From Pseudolysinimonas yzui (lineage in GTDB: Bacteria > Actinomycetota > Actinomycetes > Actinomycetales > Microbacteriaceae), in contig NZ_BNAI01000001.1 in NCBI RefSeq assembly GCF_014653215.1, positions 675,383 through 739,382 on the forward strand: a stretch of 64,000 nucleotides of DNA, given 5' to 3'. Below the pieces are notes generated by a model that saw nothing but the letters and a program-made list of their open reading frames with translations, was not told the origin of the DNA and made no database searches. Below, in pieces: positions 34,307-43,423 of this stretch. How positions within the stretch are numbered: position 1 is the stretch's first letter; every line of letters begins with the position of its first letter. The position numbers and the translations under genes are program-made.

Positions 34307-34768
34307 GTGCGCACCGGAGTGCGGCTGGGTGTCGACGTCGGGAAAGCCCGGGTCGGGATCGCGCTGTGCGACCGCGACGGGCTGGTGGCGACCCCGGTGG
34401 CCACCCTCGCCCGCGAGGATGCCGACAAGCGTGCGTTCCGCATCCTCGTCGAGGAGCACGACGTGACGGAGATCGTGATCGGTCTGCCGCTGTCGCTGAG
34501 CGGAGTCGACACGGCATCCACGACCGACGCCCGCGAGTTCGCCGCGGCGGTCGCGCACTGGGTCGACGTGCCTGTGCGTCTCGTCGACGAACGCCTGTCG
34601 ACCGTCTCCGCGCAGCGCGCCCTGCACGCCGCCGGGCGACGCACCAAGGGGTCGCGTCCCGTGATCGACCAAGTCGCCGCTGTTATCATCCTGCAGAACG
34701 CCCTCGACTATGAGCGCACCGCGGGACGCCCGCCGGGCGTGACCGTCGATCCCGATCCAGAAGGCTGA
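34307..34768 (+). CDS. ruvX: RuvX/YqgF family nuclease
   Basis: A 153-residue RNase-H-like protein. The first Asp is in GVDVGKARVGIALCD, the Glu in EIVIGLPLSLSG and the last Asp-containing block is KGSRPVIDQVAAVIILQNALD. Homologues are named Holliday junction resolvase RuvX and also process 16S rRNA 5' ends. The GTG starts 6 bases after alaS, and mltG begins 3 bases after its stop, so it belongs to the alaS operon. Confidence 0.93.
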   Translation: MRTGVRLGVDVGKARVGIALCDRDGLVATPVATLAREDADKRAFRILVEEHDVTEIVIGLPLSLSGVDTASTTDAREFAAAVAHWVDVPVRLVDERLSTVSAQRALHAAGRRTKGSRPVIDQVAAVIILQNALDYERTAGRPPGVTVDPDPEG

Positions 34769-34771
34769 GAG

Positions 34772-36106
34772 TTGGCGAACGAACCCAGCTGGGATGAGAT
34801 CTTCCGGCCCTCAGGGGAACCGGCCGGCTCCGATCGCACCCCGACGACCCCGGCTCCCGCGACGGGCCTCCCCGGGGTGCGTGCCGACGACCCGTTCGCC
34901 GTCGCGGCCGCCGAGGCTCGCACTCAACAGCCCGCCGCACCCGCCAGCGGAACGACCGAGACGCTGACCCGTCGACAGCTGCGGGAGCAGGATGAGGCCG
35001 GCGCACGGCGCGGTGGTTCCGGGTCGACGCCGCCGAAGCAGAAGCGCCGCGGGCGCACCGCACTGGTGATCGTGGTCGTCGCCCTGCTCGCGCTCGTCGG
35101 CGGCGGGGCCGCGACGGCGTGGATCCTGTTCGAAGAGCAGGTGCGCGAAGTCATGGGCTGGGAGCTGCCGATCGACTACGTCGGCGACGGCAACGGCGTC
35201 GAGGTCGACGTGACGATCTCGTCGGGTCAGATCGGGTCGGACATCGCGACCACGTTGTACGAGGCCGGCGTCACGATGACCTACGAAGCGTTCTACGAAC
35301 TCCTGCTGGGCCTTGACGAGCAGCCCGTCTTCATCCCCGGCACCTATGCGCTCGAAGAGCAGATGAGCGCTCAGGCGGCACTCGACGCTCTGCTCGACGA
35401 ATCGAACCGCAAGGTGAACTCCGCCGTCATCCGCGAAGGCCTCACCCTGTCGTCGTACGTCGAACTGCTCTCGGCCGGCACCGGAATCCCGGTGGAGGAC
35501 TTCGAGGCGGCGGTCGCCGACTACACCTCCTACGGGCTGCCCGAAGACGCCGTGAGCCTCGAGGGGTACCTGTTCCCCGCGACCTACGAGTTCGATCCGG
35601 GCGTCACCGCGCGCGAGATCATCCAGATGCTCGTCAACCGCACCTTCGAGTCGCTCGACGCGGCCGGGGTCGCCCCCGAGGATCGCAACCGGGTGCTCAC
35701 CATCGCGTCGATCATCCAGCGTGAGGCGCGCATCGCCGAGGACTTCTACAAGGTGTCGCGCGTCATCCAGAACCGGCTCGCGATCCCGATGCTCCTCGAG
35801 ATGGACTCGACGGCGCAGTACGGCGTGGACGAGCAAGACTCGGCCTTCAGCACCGCCGAGCAGCTCGAGGCCGTCAACGGGTACAACACCTACAAGCGCG
35901 AAGGGCTGCCGATCGGCCCGATCGCCGGGGTCGGCGACCTCGCGATCGACGCGGCCCTGCATCCCGTCGACGGCCCGTGGATCTTCTTCGTCACGGTCAA
36001 CCTCGACACCGGCGAGACGCTCTTCTCGGAGACGGTGGACGAGCACGATCGCGGAGTCGAGCAGTTGAAGGCGTGGTGCCGCGAGACCGACCACCCCGCG
36101 TGCTGA
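34772..36106 (+). CDS. mltG: Endolytic murein transglycosylase MltG (YceG-like)
   Basis: A 444-residue membrane protein that cuts nascent peptidoglycan and limits strand length. A long cytoplasmic segment rich in Ala, Pro and Thr precedes the basic KQKRRGR and one helix (about 92-114). In the external YceG domain, FIPGTYALEEQMSAQAAL and LEGYLFPATYEFDPG precede the catalytic block IASIIQREARIAEDF with the conserved Glu. NTYKREGLPIGPIAGVG is the conserved end. Start is TTG 34772 behind AGAAGG. It overlaps aroE by 7 bases. Confidence 0.93.
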   Translation: MANEPSWDEIFRPSGEPAGSDRTPTTPAPATGLPGVRADDPFAVAAAEARTQQPAAPASGTTETLTRRQLREQDEAGARRGGSGSTPPKQKRRGRTALVIVVVALLALVGGGAATAWILFEEQVREVMGWELPIDYVGDGNGVEVDVTISSGQIGSDIATTLYEAGVTMTYEAFYELLLGLDEQPVFIPGTYALEEQMSAQAALDALLDESNRKVNSAVIREGLTLSSYVELLSAGTGIPVEDFEAAVADYTSYGLPEDAVSLEGYLFPATYEFDPGVTAREIIQMLVNRTFESLDAAGVAPEDRNRVLTIASIIQREARIAEDFYKVSRVIQNRLAIPMLLEMDSTAQYGVDEQDSAFSTAEQLEAVNGYNTYKREGLPIGPIAGVGDLAIDAALHPVDGPWIFFVTVNLDTGETLFSETVDEHDRGVEQLKAWCRETDHPAC

Positions 36107-36939
36107 CCGCCGAGCGACACCTCGCGGTGCTCGGCTCGCCGATCGAGCACTCGCGGTCGCCCGACCTGCATGCGGCGGCGTACGCGGTGCTGGGCCTGCC
36201 GTGGCGCTACACCCGGGCGGAGGTCGCCTCCGGCGAACTCCCGGGCTTCCTCGCGGGCCTCGACGACTCGTGGCTCGGGCTGTCGCTCACGATGCCGCTC
36301 AAGCGCGAAGTGCTGCCGCTGCTGGCCGAACGCACCGAGCTGGTCGAGATCTCGGGAGCCGCGAACACGGTGCTCCTGGCACCCGGCGGGCCGCGCGGGT
36401 TCAACACCGATGTCGCCGGCATCGTCGGCGCTCTCGGCGACCACGGGGTGTCGGATGTCGACACCGTGCACATCATCGGCACCGGCAACACCGCATCCTC
36501 GGCGTTCCTCGCGGCCGCCCGGCTCGGGGCTTCCCGCGTGCTCATCTCGGGGCGCAGCCTCGACGGCATCGCGGCGCTCGAACGGCTCGGCGACCGGCTC
36601 GGGGTGCACACCGAGTGGCGCTTGTACGGCTCACACGTACGGGTGCGATCCGATGTCGTGATCAACACCCTGCCGGGCGATGTCGACCCGGAGGATCTGC
36701 CCGAAGCCGACCTCGGCGAGGTGCTCATGGAGGTGCCGTACGACCCGTGGCCGACGCCGCGCGCCGCCCGCTGGGCCGAGCGCGACGGCCTCGTCGTCAG
36801 CGGCCTCGAGATGCTGCTGCACCAGGCGATCGGGCAGGTGCGCATCTTCGTCACCGGCGTCGAGGGCGGGAGACTCGATCGTGAAGACGAGGTGATCGAC
36901 GCGATGCGCGAATCGGTCGGCCTGAAGCTGGGAGACTGA
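36100..36939 (+). CDS. aroE: Shikimate dehydrogenase
   Basis: A 279-residue NADP-dependent enzyme that reduces 3-dehydroshikimate. The substrate site shows SPIEHSRSPDLH, the catalytic Lys is in LSLTMPLKRE, and the Asp is in FNTDVAGIVG. The nucleotide loop is IIGTGNTASSAFLA, less glycine-rich than the usual GxGGxG. The GTG at 36100 overlaps the mltG stop by 7 bases; longer readings lie inside mltG. It opens a run of aroE, aroC, aroK and aroB. Confidence 0.92.
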   Translation: MLTAERHLAVLGSPIEHSRSPDLHAAAYAVLGLPWRYTRAEVASGELPGFLAGLDDSWLGLSLTMPLKREVLPLLAERTELVEISGAANTVLLAPGGPRGFNTDVAGIVGALGDHGVSDVDTVHIIGTGNTASSAFLAAARLGASRVLISGRSLDGIAALERLGDRLGVHTEWRLYGSHVRVRSDVVINTLPGDVDPEDLPEADLGEVLMEVPYDPWPTPRAARWAERDGLVVSGLEMLLHQAIGQVRIFVTGVEGGRLDREDEVIDAMRESVGLKLGD

Positions 36940-36963
36940 ACTGATCCGGAAAGATTGGTTGTC

Positions 36964-38169
36964 ATGCTGCGCTGGTTGACCGCGGGGGAGTCTCACGGCC
37001 CCGAACTGGTGGCGATCCTCGAGGGGATGCCCGCGGGCGTACCCGTCTCGAAGGCCGGCATCCAAGCCGACCTGCAGCGCCGCAAGCTCGGCTATGGGCG
37101 CGGCGCGCGGATGAAGTTCGAGGAAGACGTTCTCGACATCTCGGGCGGCATCCGGTTCGGCCTCACCATGGGATCGCCGATCGCGCTGCGCATCGGCAAC
37201 ACCGAGTGGCCGCGCTGGGTCGACGTGATGAGCGCCGAGCCCGTCGACCTCGAGACCCTTCCCAAGGGCCGCGGGGCCCCGCTCACCCGTCCGCGACCCG
37301 GCCATGCCGACCTCGTCGGGATGCAGAAGTACGGCTTCGAGGAGTCGCGCAACGTGCTCGAGCGGGCGAGCGCCCGCGAGACGGCGGCGCGGGTCGCCCT
37401 CGGGGCCGTCGCGCGCGCCTTCCTCGGTGAGCTCGGCATCCGTCTGGTGGCGCACACGCTCGCGATCGGCGAGGTGCGCGTGCCCGACGGCGCTGCACTG
37501 CCGACCGCCGACGACGTCGCCGCGCTCGACGCCGACCCGTTGCGCTGTTTCGACGCCACGACGTCGGCGGCGATGGTGGCGCGGATCGACCAGGCGCACG
37601 ACTCCGGTGACACCCTGGGCGGTGTCGTCGAGGTGCTCGCCTTCGGGCTTCCCCCGGGCCTCGGGAGCTACGTGCATTGGGATCGTCGGCTCGACTCGCA
37701 ACTCGCGGGTGCGCTGATGAGCATCCAGGCGATCAAGGGCGTCGAGGTCGGCGACGGCTTCACGACGACGACTCGGCCCGGGTCGGCTGCGCACGACGAG
37801 CTCGTCGTCGGCGCCGACGGCATCACCCGGCTCTCCGACCGCGCGGGCGGCATCGAAGGCGGGATGTCGACCGGAACCGTTCTGCGGGTGCGGGCAGGCA
37901 TGAAGCCGATCGCGACCGTGCCGCACGCCCTGCGCACGGTGGACGTGACGACCGGTGCGGCAGCCGAGGCGCATCACCAGCGCTCCGACGTGTGCGCGGT
38001 TCCCGCCGCCGGAGTGGTCGCGGAGGCCATGGTCGCGCTCGTGCTGGCGAACGCCGTGGTGGAGAAGTTCGGCGGCGACTCGATCGACGAGACCCGCCGC
38101 AACCTCACGAACTATCTCGCCGCGATCCCCGACGCGCTCCGCACCGCACCGGCATCTGCCGCGGAGTGA
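36964..38169 (+). CDS. aroC: Chorismate synthase
   Basis: A 401-residue enzyme that makes chorismate from EPSP using reduced FMN. Signatures are [21 protein letters not shown] near the start, [34 protein letters not shown] and [20 protein letters not shown]. The ATG at 36964 has GGAAAG at 36948-36953 with correct spacing. An upstream TTG at 36955 is too close to it. The stop is followed by aroK after 1 base. Confidence 0.96.
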   Translation: MLRWLTAGESHGPELVAILEGMPAGVPVSKAGIQADLQRRKLGYGRGARMKFEEDVLDISGGIRFGLTMGSPIALRIGNTEWPRWVDVMSAEPVDLETLPKGRGAPLTRPRPGHADLVGMQKYGFEESRNVLERASARETAARVALGAVARAFLGELGIRLVAHTLAIGEVRVPDGAALPTADDVAALDADPLRCFDATTSAAMVARIDQAHDSGDTLGGVVEVLAFGLPPGLGSYVHWDRRLDSQLAGALMSIQAIKGVEVGDGFTTTTRPGSAAHDELVVGADGITRLSDRAGGIEGGMSTGTVLRVRAGMKPIATVPHALRTVDVTTGAAAEAHHQRSDVCAVPAAGVVAEAMVALVLANAVVEKFGGDSIDETRRNLTNYLAAIPDALRTAPASAAE

Positions 38170-38170
38170 C

Positions 38171-38659
38171 GTGATCGTCTTCATCGGGCCGAGCGGAGCG
38201 GGCAAGTCGCGACTCGGGAAACGGGTCGCGCGCCTGCTCGGTGTGCCGTTCACCGACACCGACCGGGTGATCATCGCCGAGCACGGGCCGATTCCGCAGA
38301 TCTTCCAGCAGCACGGGGAGGCCCACTTCCGGGCCCTCGAACGCGATGCCGTCCGTCGCGGGCTGCAGGGCGACGGCATCCTCTCCCTCGGGGGCGGCGC
38401 GATCCTCGATCCCGACACGCAGCGCGACCTCGCGGATCATCGCGTCGTGTTCCTGACGATCTCGCCTGAGGCGGTGGCCCGGCGCCTGGCGGGCGACACC
38501 GACCGGCCGCTGGTGCGCAATGGCGTGGACGACTGGATCGCGCTCAACGCGCCGCGGTGGGAGATCTACGAACGACTCGCCGATGCGACGTTCGACACCT
38601 CGCACCGCCCCAACGACGAACTCGCGAAAGAGGTGGCGGCATGGCTGACGACGACGTGA
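38171..38659 (+). CDS. aroK: Shikimate kinase
   Basis: A 162-residue P-loop kinase that phosphorylates shikimate at the 3-hydroxyl. Walker A is GPSGAGKS, the shikimate-binding Asp is in FTDTDRVI, and LSLGGGAILD and DTDRPLVRN supply the remaining substrate and lid residues. The GTG at 38171 follows aroC by 1 base. The last 19 bases overlap the aroB start chosen here. Confidence 0.95.
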   Translation: MIVFIGPSGAGKSRLGKRVARLLGVPFTDTDRVIIAEHGPIPQIFQQHGEAHFRALERDAVRRGLQGDGILSLGGGAILDPDTQRDLADHRVVFLTISPEAVARRLAGDTDRPLVRNGVDDWIALNAPRWEIYERLADATFDTSHRPNDELAKEVAAWLTTT

Positions 38660-39726
38660 CGACGATTCGGGTCTCCGGCACGCCGGGCTACGACGTGCTC
38701 GTCGGACGCGGCCTGCTTGAGCGGCTGCCCGACGTGCTCTCGCCGAAGACGGCGAAGTTGCTCATCGTGCACGCCCCGACGCTCGCGGCGCGCGCCGAAC
38801 AACTGCGGGAGCAGCTGGCGGGGCGCTACGAGGTCTACCTCGCCGAGGTGCCGGATGCCGAGAACGCGAAACGCGTCGAGGTGGCCGCGTTCTGCTGGGG
38901 CGTCATGGGGCAGACCGACTTCACCCGCACGGATGCCGTGATCGGGCTGGGCGGGGGAGCGACGACCGACCTCGCCGGCTTCGTGGCGGCGACCTGGCTG
39001 CGCGGCGTCGACGTCGTGCAGATCCCGACGACGGTGCTCGGCATGGTGGACGCCGCCGTCGGCGGGAAGACCGGCATCAACACCGCGGAGGGCAAGAACC
39101 TCGTCGGTGCCTTCCACGAACCCCGCGCGGTGCTGTGCGACCTGGAGACCCTCGACGCGCTGCCGAAGAACGAGATCCTCGCCGGTTTCGCCGAGATCGT
39201 GAAGGCCGGGTTCATCGCCGAGCCCGAGATCCTCGAGATCGTCGAAGCGGATGTCGACGCGGTGACCGATCCGGGCACCCCGCAGTTCCGCCGGGTCGTC
39301 GAACTCGCGATCGGGGTCAAGGCGCGCGTCGTCGGCGAGGACTTCACCGAGCAGGGCCTGCGCGAGATCCTCAACTACGGGCACACCCTGGGGCACGCGA
39401 TCGAGCACGCCGAGCGTTACCAGTGGCGCCACGGCGCCGCCATCGCGATCGGGATGATGTTCGCGGCCGAGCTCTCCCGGCTCACCCGCAACCTCTCCGA
39501 TGCCGACGTCGAACGGCACCGCAGCATCCTCACCTCGCTGTCGCTGCCCACCACCTACCCGGTCGGTCGCTGGAAGACGCTGCTCGCGACGATGCAACGC
39601 GACAAGAAGGCCCGTGCCGGAATGCTGCGTTTCATCGTGCTCGACGGCATCGGACGCCCCACCACCCTCGAAGGCCCCGACGAGTCCCTGCTCTTCCTCG
39701 CCTACCAGAACCTCGCCGACGCCTGA
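38641..39726 (+). CDS. aroB: 3-dehydroquinate synthase
   Basis: A 361-residue NAD- and metal-dependent enzyme that cyclises DAHP to 3-dehydroquinate. Landmarks are GLGGGATTDLAGFVAATWLRG, TTVLGMVDAAVGGKTGIN and LNYGHTLGHAIEH with its metal-binding histidines. The ATG at 38641 is preceded by AAAGAGG and overlaps aroK by 19 bases. A GTG at 38656 would give a GTGA overlap and a protein 5 residues shorter; both starts are plausible. A nested inverted repeat that may terminate the operon follows. Confidence 0.95.
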   Translation: MADDDVTTIRVSGTPGYDVLVGRGLLERLPDVLSPKTAKLLIVHAPTLAARAEQLREQLAGRYEVYLAEVPDAENAKRVEVAAFCWGVMGQTDFTRTDAVIGLGGGATTDLAGFVAATWLRGVDVVQIPTTVLGMVDAAVGGKTGINTAEGKNLVGAFHEPRAVLCDLETLDALPKNEILAGFAEIVKAGFIAEPEILEIVEADVDAVTDPGTPQFRRVVELAIGVKARVVGEDFTEQGLREILNYGHTLGHAIEHAERYQWRHGAAIAIGMMFAAELSRLTRNLSDADVERHRSILTSLSLPTTYPVGRWKTLLATMQRDKKARAGMLRFIVLDGIGRPTTLEGPDESLLFLAYQNLADA

Positions 39727-39734
39727 CCCGAGGC

Positions 39735-39791
39735 TGAGGGGTCCAGAACGGTCGGATTTCCGGTCCGATACCGACCATTGTTGACTCCTCA
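39735..39791 (+). terminator. Nested inverted repeat between aroB and aroQ
   Basis: The outer arms TGAGGGGTC (39735-39743) and GACTCCTCA (39783-39791) pair over 9 bp with one G-U. The inner arms GGTCGG (39750-39755) and CCGACC (39771-39776) pair over 6 bp. A likely terminator of the aroE-aroB unit, although no U-tract is present. Confidence 0.5.
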
Positions 39792-39818
39792 CCGGAACGG
39801 TTCAGCCAGCACTATCGA

Positions 39819-39824
39819 TACGCT
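39819..39824 (+). promoter_or_regulatory. Candidate -10 (TACGCT), leaderless aroQ
   Basis: TACGCT ends 7 bases before the ATG at 39832. No Shine-Dalgarno is present. Confidence 0.4.
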
Positions 39825-39831
39825 CGTCATC

Positions 39832-40266
39832 ATGTCGCGCGTGCTGGTGCTCAATGGGCCGAACCTGGGGCGGCTGGGGAGCCGCGAGCCCGACGTGTAC
39901 GGGGCTCAAGACCTGTCGGCGCTGCGGGTGCTGCTCAGCGAGAAGGCGGCGACGGGCACCGAGATCGACCTGCGGCAGACCGACGACGAAGCGGAGCTGA
40001 TCGGCTGGCTGCACGAAGCGGTCGACACCGAGACGCCGGTGATCCTCAACCCTGCGGCGTTCACGCACTACAGCTACGCCCTGCGCGACGCGGCGAAGCT
40101 GGTGACCGCGGCCGGCATCCCGCTCATCGAGGTGCACATCTCGAACCCGCACGCGCGTGAGACGTTCCGGCACACGAGCGTCATCTCGGCGGTCGCGACC
40201 GGAGTGATCGCCGGTTTCGGCTTCGATTCGTACGTGCTGGCGCTCAGCGCTGTCGGGCGCGGCTAA
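39832..40266 (+). CDS. aroQ: Type II 3-dehydroquinate dehydratase
   Basis: A 144-residue dodecameric enzyme of the shikimate pathway. The active-site lid is in [18 protein letters not shown] with the catalytic Arg and Tyr. [15 protein letters not shown] and [17 protein letters not shown] carry the conserved Asn and His residues. The ATG at 39832 gives the family N terminus; an upstream in-frame ATG at 39778 adds 18 residues from the terminator region. It is separated from aroB by a structured 105-base gap and has its own -10 hexamer. Confidence 0.94.
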   Translation: MSRVLVLNGPNLGRLGSREPDVYGAQDLSALRVLLSEKAATGTEIDLRQTDDEAELIGWLHEAVDTETPVILNPAAFTHYSYALRDAAKLVTAAGIPLIEVHISNPHARETFRHTSVISAVATGVIAGFGFDSYVLALSAVGRG

Positions 40267-40269
40267 GCT
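40264..40269 (+). promoter_or_regulatory. Candidate -10 (TAAGCT) before efp
   Basis: TAAGCT overlaps the aroQ stop and ends 8 bases before the GTG of efp. Confidence 0.35.
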
Positions 40270-40277
40270 CGTCCCTC

Positions 40278-40841
40278 GTGGCAACGACCAACGACATCAA
40301 GAACGGCAGCGTTCTCAACATTGACGGCCAGCTCTGGAACGTCATCGAGTTCCAGCACGTCAAGCCGGGCAAGGGCGGCGCCTTCGTGCGCACCAAGATG
40401 AAGAGCATCATGTCGGGCAAGGTCGTCGACCGCACCTTCAACGCCGGCACGAAGATCGACTTCGCGACGGTCGACCGTCGCGACTTCCAGTACCTGTACA
40501 AGGACGGCGACGGGTTCGTGTTCATGGACACGACCGACTACGACCAGGTGACCGTGCCGGGGCCGATCGTCGGCGATGCCGCCAACTTCATGCTCGAGAA
40601 CCAGACGGTCACGATCGCGACCCACGACGGCGAGCCGCTGTATGTGGAACTGCCGACGTCGGTCGTGCTCGAGGTCACCTACACCGAGCCGGGCCTCCAG
40701 GGCGACCGTTCCAGCGCCGGTACGAAGCCCGCGACGCTCGAGACCGGCTACGAGATCCAGGTTCCGCTCTTCCTCGAGCAGGGCACCCGGGTGAAGGTCG
40801 ACACCCGCGACGGGTCGTATCTCGGGCGCGTGACCGACTGA
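40278..40841 (+). CDS. efp: Elongation factor P
   Basis: A 187-residue, three-domain factor that rescues ribosomes stalled at polyproline. The loop tip is [12 protein letters not shown] with Lys32 at the position modified in many bacteria. No EpmA- or YmfI-type modification gene is in the window. The C-terminal signature [12 protein letters not shown] is present. The GTG at 40278 starts 11 bases after aroQ, and nusB follows after 13 bases. Confidence 0.96.
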   Translation: MATTNDIKNGSVLNIDGQLWNVIEFQHVKPGKGGAFVRTKMKSIMSGKVVDRTFNAGTKIDFATVDRRDFQYLYKDGDGFVFMDTTDYDQVTVPGPIVGDAANFMLENQTVTIATHDGEPLYVELPTSVVLEVTYTEPGLQGDRSSAGTKPATLETGYEIQVPLFLEQGTRVKVDTRDGSYLGRVTD

Positions 40842-40854
40842 ACGCCCGCACGCC

Positions 40855-41274
40855 GTGAGCGCCCGCACCAAATCGCGCAAGCGCGCCCTCGACATCCTGT
40901 ACGGGGCGGATGTGCGCGGCATCGAGATCGCGACGCTCCTCGGCGCCGAAGCTGAGCGGGCCGAGACGCAGCCCGAACGCGGGTCGTCGTGGCCGTACGC
41001 CCGCGAGATCGTCGAAGGCGTCGACCGGCATCTCGCCGAACTCGATGAGGAGATCGAAGCCCATTCGCAGGGCTGGAGCCTCGCGCGGATGCCGGCGCTC
41101 GACCGCGCGATCGCCCGGTTGGCCGCGTGGGAGATCCTGCACAACGACGAGGTTCCCGACGGCGTGGCGATCGCCGAGGCCGTCGACCTGGCGACCTCGC
41201 TGAGCACCGAGGAGTCGTCGGGCTACCTCAACGGGCTGCTCGGCGCGATCTCCCGCGACCGCGAATCGCTCTGA
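40855..41274 (+). CDS. nusB: Transcription antitermination factor NusB
   Basis: A 139-residue all-helical RNA-binding protein that acts with S10 (NusE) on rRNA operons. Signatures are SRKRALDILYGADVRG, PYAREIVEGVD, LARMPALDRAIARLAAWEIL and GYLNGLLGAI. The GTG is 13 bases downstream of efp. In mycobacteria the same efp-nusB pair follows aroQ. Here an ABC transporter cluster intervenes before pyrR. Confidence 0.95.
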   Translation: MSARTKSRKRALDILYGADVRGIEIATLLGAEAERAETQPERGSSWPYAREIVEGVDRHLAELDEEIEAHSQGWSLARMPALDRAIARLAAWEILHNDEVPDGVAIAEAVDLATSLSTEESSGYLNGLLGAISRDRESL

Positions 41275-41341
41275 CGCCTCGACCTCACCACGCGTGTTGC
41301 GTTTCGTGACATCTCGCTTTGTGCCGCCGGGCGGCCTTCCG

Positions 41342-41347
41342 TAACTT
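41342..41347 (+). promoter_or_regulatory. Candidate -10 (TAACTT), leaderless ABC transporter gene
   Basis: TAACTT ends 7 bases before the GTG at 41355, which supports that start. Confidence 0.45.
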
Positions 41348-41354
41348 CGGTCGG

Positions 41355-42257
41355 GTGCCCGCATCCGTCGCTGTCTCGGCTCCCGCCCTCCGGGTGAGTC
41401 TGCGCGGCGTCGGACGGACCTTCCCGGCGCCTGGGGGCGGACTCAAGCCGGTGCTGCGCGACGTCGACCTCGACATCCGTCCGGGTGAGATCATCGCGCT
41501 GCTCGGCCCCTCGGGGTGCGGGAAATCGACTCTGTTGCGTCTCATCGGGGGTCTGGACACGGCGGATGCCGGCGCGCTCGCGCTCGACGGGACGCCGATC
41601 GCCGAGGTCGATCAGCGGTCGGCGATCGCGTTCCAAGAGCCGCGGCTGTTGCCCTGGCGGTCGATCGAACGCAACGTGAGCCTCGGCCTGCCGAGAGGAA
41701 CCGACGCTCAGGAGGGTCGCGACCGGGTCGCCGAGCTGCTCCGTCTCGTGCAACTCGAAAACGCGTCGACGTTGCGTCCGCGTCAGGTGTCGGGTGGGAT
41801 GGCGCAGCGTGCGTCGCTGGCCCGGGCACTTGCCCGCGGCCCGGGCGTGCTGCTGCTCGACGAGCCGTTCGGCGCCCTCGACGCGCTCACCCGGCTGACG
41901 ATGCAGGATCTGCTGCTCGACATCCATTCGACCGAGCCCGCGACGGTGGTGCTCGTGACCCACGACGTCGACGAGGCGCTGACGCTCGCCGACCGGATCG
42001 TGCTGCTCGGTGAAGATCCGGCGGCGCCCGGAACGGGGTCGACGATCCGCTCGATCCTCGAAGTGGGCAAGCCGCGCCCCCGCGACCGGGCCGACGCCGC
42101 CCTGGCGCTCCTTCGCGCCGATCTGCTCGAGCGCCTCGGCGTGGAGAGTCACCACACCCCCAACTACGTCACCGCCGCGCTGCGCAAGCAGCGGCAAAAA
42201 GTCGGCGACCGGCCGACGGCGTCGACCGACGAGCCGACCCGCCCCCACGTCTTCTGA
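41355..42257 (+). CDS. ABC transporter ATP-binding protein (SsuB/TauB-like)
   Basis: A 300-residue ATPase of the nitrate/sulfonate/taurine ABC family. Walker A is GPSGCGKST, the Q-loop is AFQEPRLLPWRS, the signature is VSGGMAQRASLARAL, Walker B is LLLDEPFGALD and the switch His is in VTHDVDEA. A C-terminal extension of about 45 residues ends THRPHVF-like. With the lipoprotein and permease downstream it forms a full importer. The substrate (alkylsulfonate, taurine, nitrate or a pyrimidine precursor) cannot be told from the sequence. Confidence 0.9.
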   Translation: MPASVAVSAPALRVSLRGVGRTFPAPGGGLKPVLRDVDLDIRPGEIIALLGPSGCGKSTLLRLIGGLDTADAGALALDGTPIAEVDQRSAIAFQEPRLLPWRSIERNVSLGLPRGTDAQEGRDRVAELLRLVQLENASTLRPRQVSGGMAQRASLARALARGPGVLLLDEPFGALDALTRLTMQDLLLDIHSTEPATVVLVTHDVDEALTLADRIVLLGEDPAAPGTGSTIRSILEVGKPRPRDRADAALALLRADLLERLGVESHHTPNYVTAALRKQRQKVGDRPTASTDEPTRPHVF

Positions 42258-42297
42258 TCCCACCCACCCACGTTTCACAGCAAAGGAAACCCGCACT

Positions 42298-43335
42298 ATG
42301 AAGAAGAGTCCCCTCGCCGTTCTCGCGGCGATCGCGACCGCCACGGCACTCGCCCTCACGGGTTGCGTCGCCGGTGAAGACACCCCCGCCGAGCCGGCAG
42401 GCCCGGCCCTCGGTGAAGACGGCTGGAGCGCCGATGTTCTCAACATCGACTTCGCGACCTACAACCCCCTGAGCCTCATCATCAAGGACCAGGGTTGGCT
42501 CGAAGAGGCCACCGACGGTGAGGTCACGATCAACTGGATCCAGTCGGCCGGTTCGAACAAGGCCAACGAGAACCTTCGCAACGGTGCCATCGATGTCGGT
42601 TCCACGGCCGGTTCGGCGGCTCTCCTCGCGCGCTCGAACGGTTCGCCCATCCAGGTGATCGACATCTACAGCCAGCCGAACTGGGCCGCCATCGCGGTTC
42701 CCGCCGGCTCCGACATCGAGTCGGTCGAAGACCTCGCAGGTCACACGATCGCCGCGACCAAGGGAACCGACCCGTACTTCTTCCTGCTTCAGGCACTTGA
42801 TGAGGCGGGGGTCGGTCTTGACGAGGTGACGATCGAGAACCTCCAGCACGCCGACGGCAAGGCGGCGCTCGAGTCCGGCGCCGTCGACGCGTGGTCGGGT
42901 CTTGACCCGCTGCTCTCCACGAGCGTCGCCACGGCCGGCACCGAGATCATCTACGACAACATCGACTTCAACAGCTACGGCTTCCTCAACGCGACGGAGA
43001 CGTTCCTGCAGAACTCGCCCGACCTTGCGCAGCTCGTCGTCAACGCGTACGAGGCCGCCCGGGTCTGGGCGCTTGAGAACCCCGAAGAGACCGCGGCGAT
43101 CCTTGCCGAGGTTGCCGGAATCGACCCCGCGATCGCCGAGGCTGTGCTGATCGACCGCACCAACCTCGACCTGGACGGTGTTCCCGGTGAGACGCAGCGT
43201 GCTGTGCTCGAGATCATCGGGCCGATCTTCGTCGAGTCCGGAGACGTCGCGAACCAGCAGCTGATCGACCAGGCGCTGGACGCCCTCTTCAACCCGGAGT
43301 ACGCGGAAGCGGCTGATCCCGATTTCTTCGAATGA
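42298..43335 (+). CDS. ABC transporter substrate-binding lipoprotein (SsuA/TauA-like)
   Basis: A 345-residue exported protein. The signal peptide ends in the lipobox ALTGC, so Cys23 would be lipidated. The mature part has FATYNPLSLIIKDQGWLEE and NGAIDVGSTAGSAALLARSNG. VEDLAGHTIAATKGTDPYFFL matches the NMT1/SsuA fold. AAAGGAAAC precedes the ATG. It lies between the ATPase gene and the permease gene of the same importer. Confidence 0.9.
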   Translation: MKKSPLAVLAAIATATALALTGCVAGEDTPAEPAGPALGEDGWSADVLNIDFATYNPLSLIIKDQGWLEEATDGEVTINWIQSAGSNKANENLRNGAIDVGSTAGSAALLARSNGSPIQVIDIYSQPNWAAIAVPAGSDIESVEDLAGHTIAATKGTDPYFFLLQALDEAGVGLDEVTIENLQHADGKAALESGAVDAWSGLDPLLSTSVATAGTEIIYDNIDFNSYGFLNATETFLQNSPDLAQLVVNAYEAARVWALENPEETAAILAEVAGIDPAIAEAVLIDRTNLDLDGVPGETQRAVLEIIGPIFVESGDVANQQLIDQALDALFNPEYAEAADPDFFE

Positions 43336-43423
43336 TCTGAGCGGCGGTGCCGGCCTCGACGCTGGCACCGCCCTCACTCTCGATGCCGCGGTCTCCCGAA
43401 CGGAGACCGCGGCTCGGGCGCGC

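Noticed and set aside
41275-41341. Nitrogen-regulator (GlnR-type) box upstream of the ABC transporter
   Set aside because: Isolated GTAAC/GTGAC-like words occur but not in the expected paired spacing.
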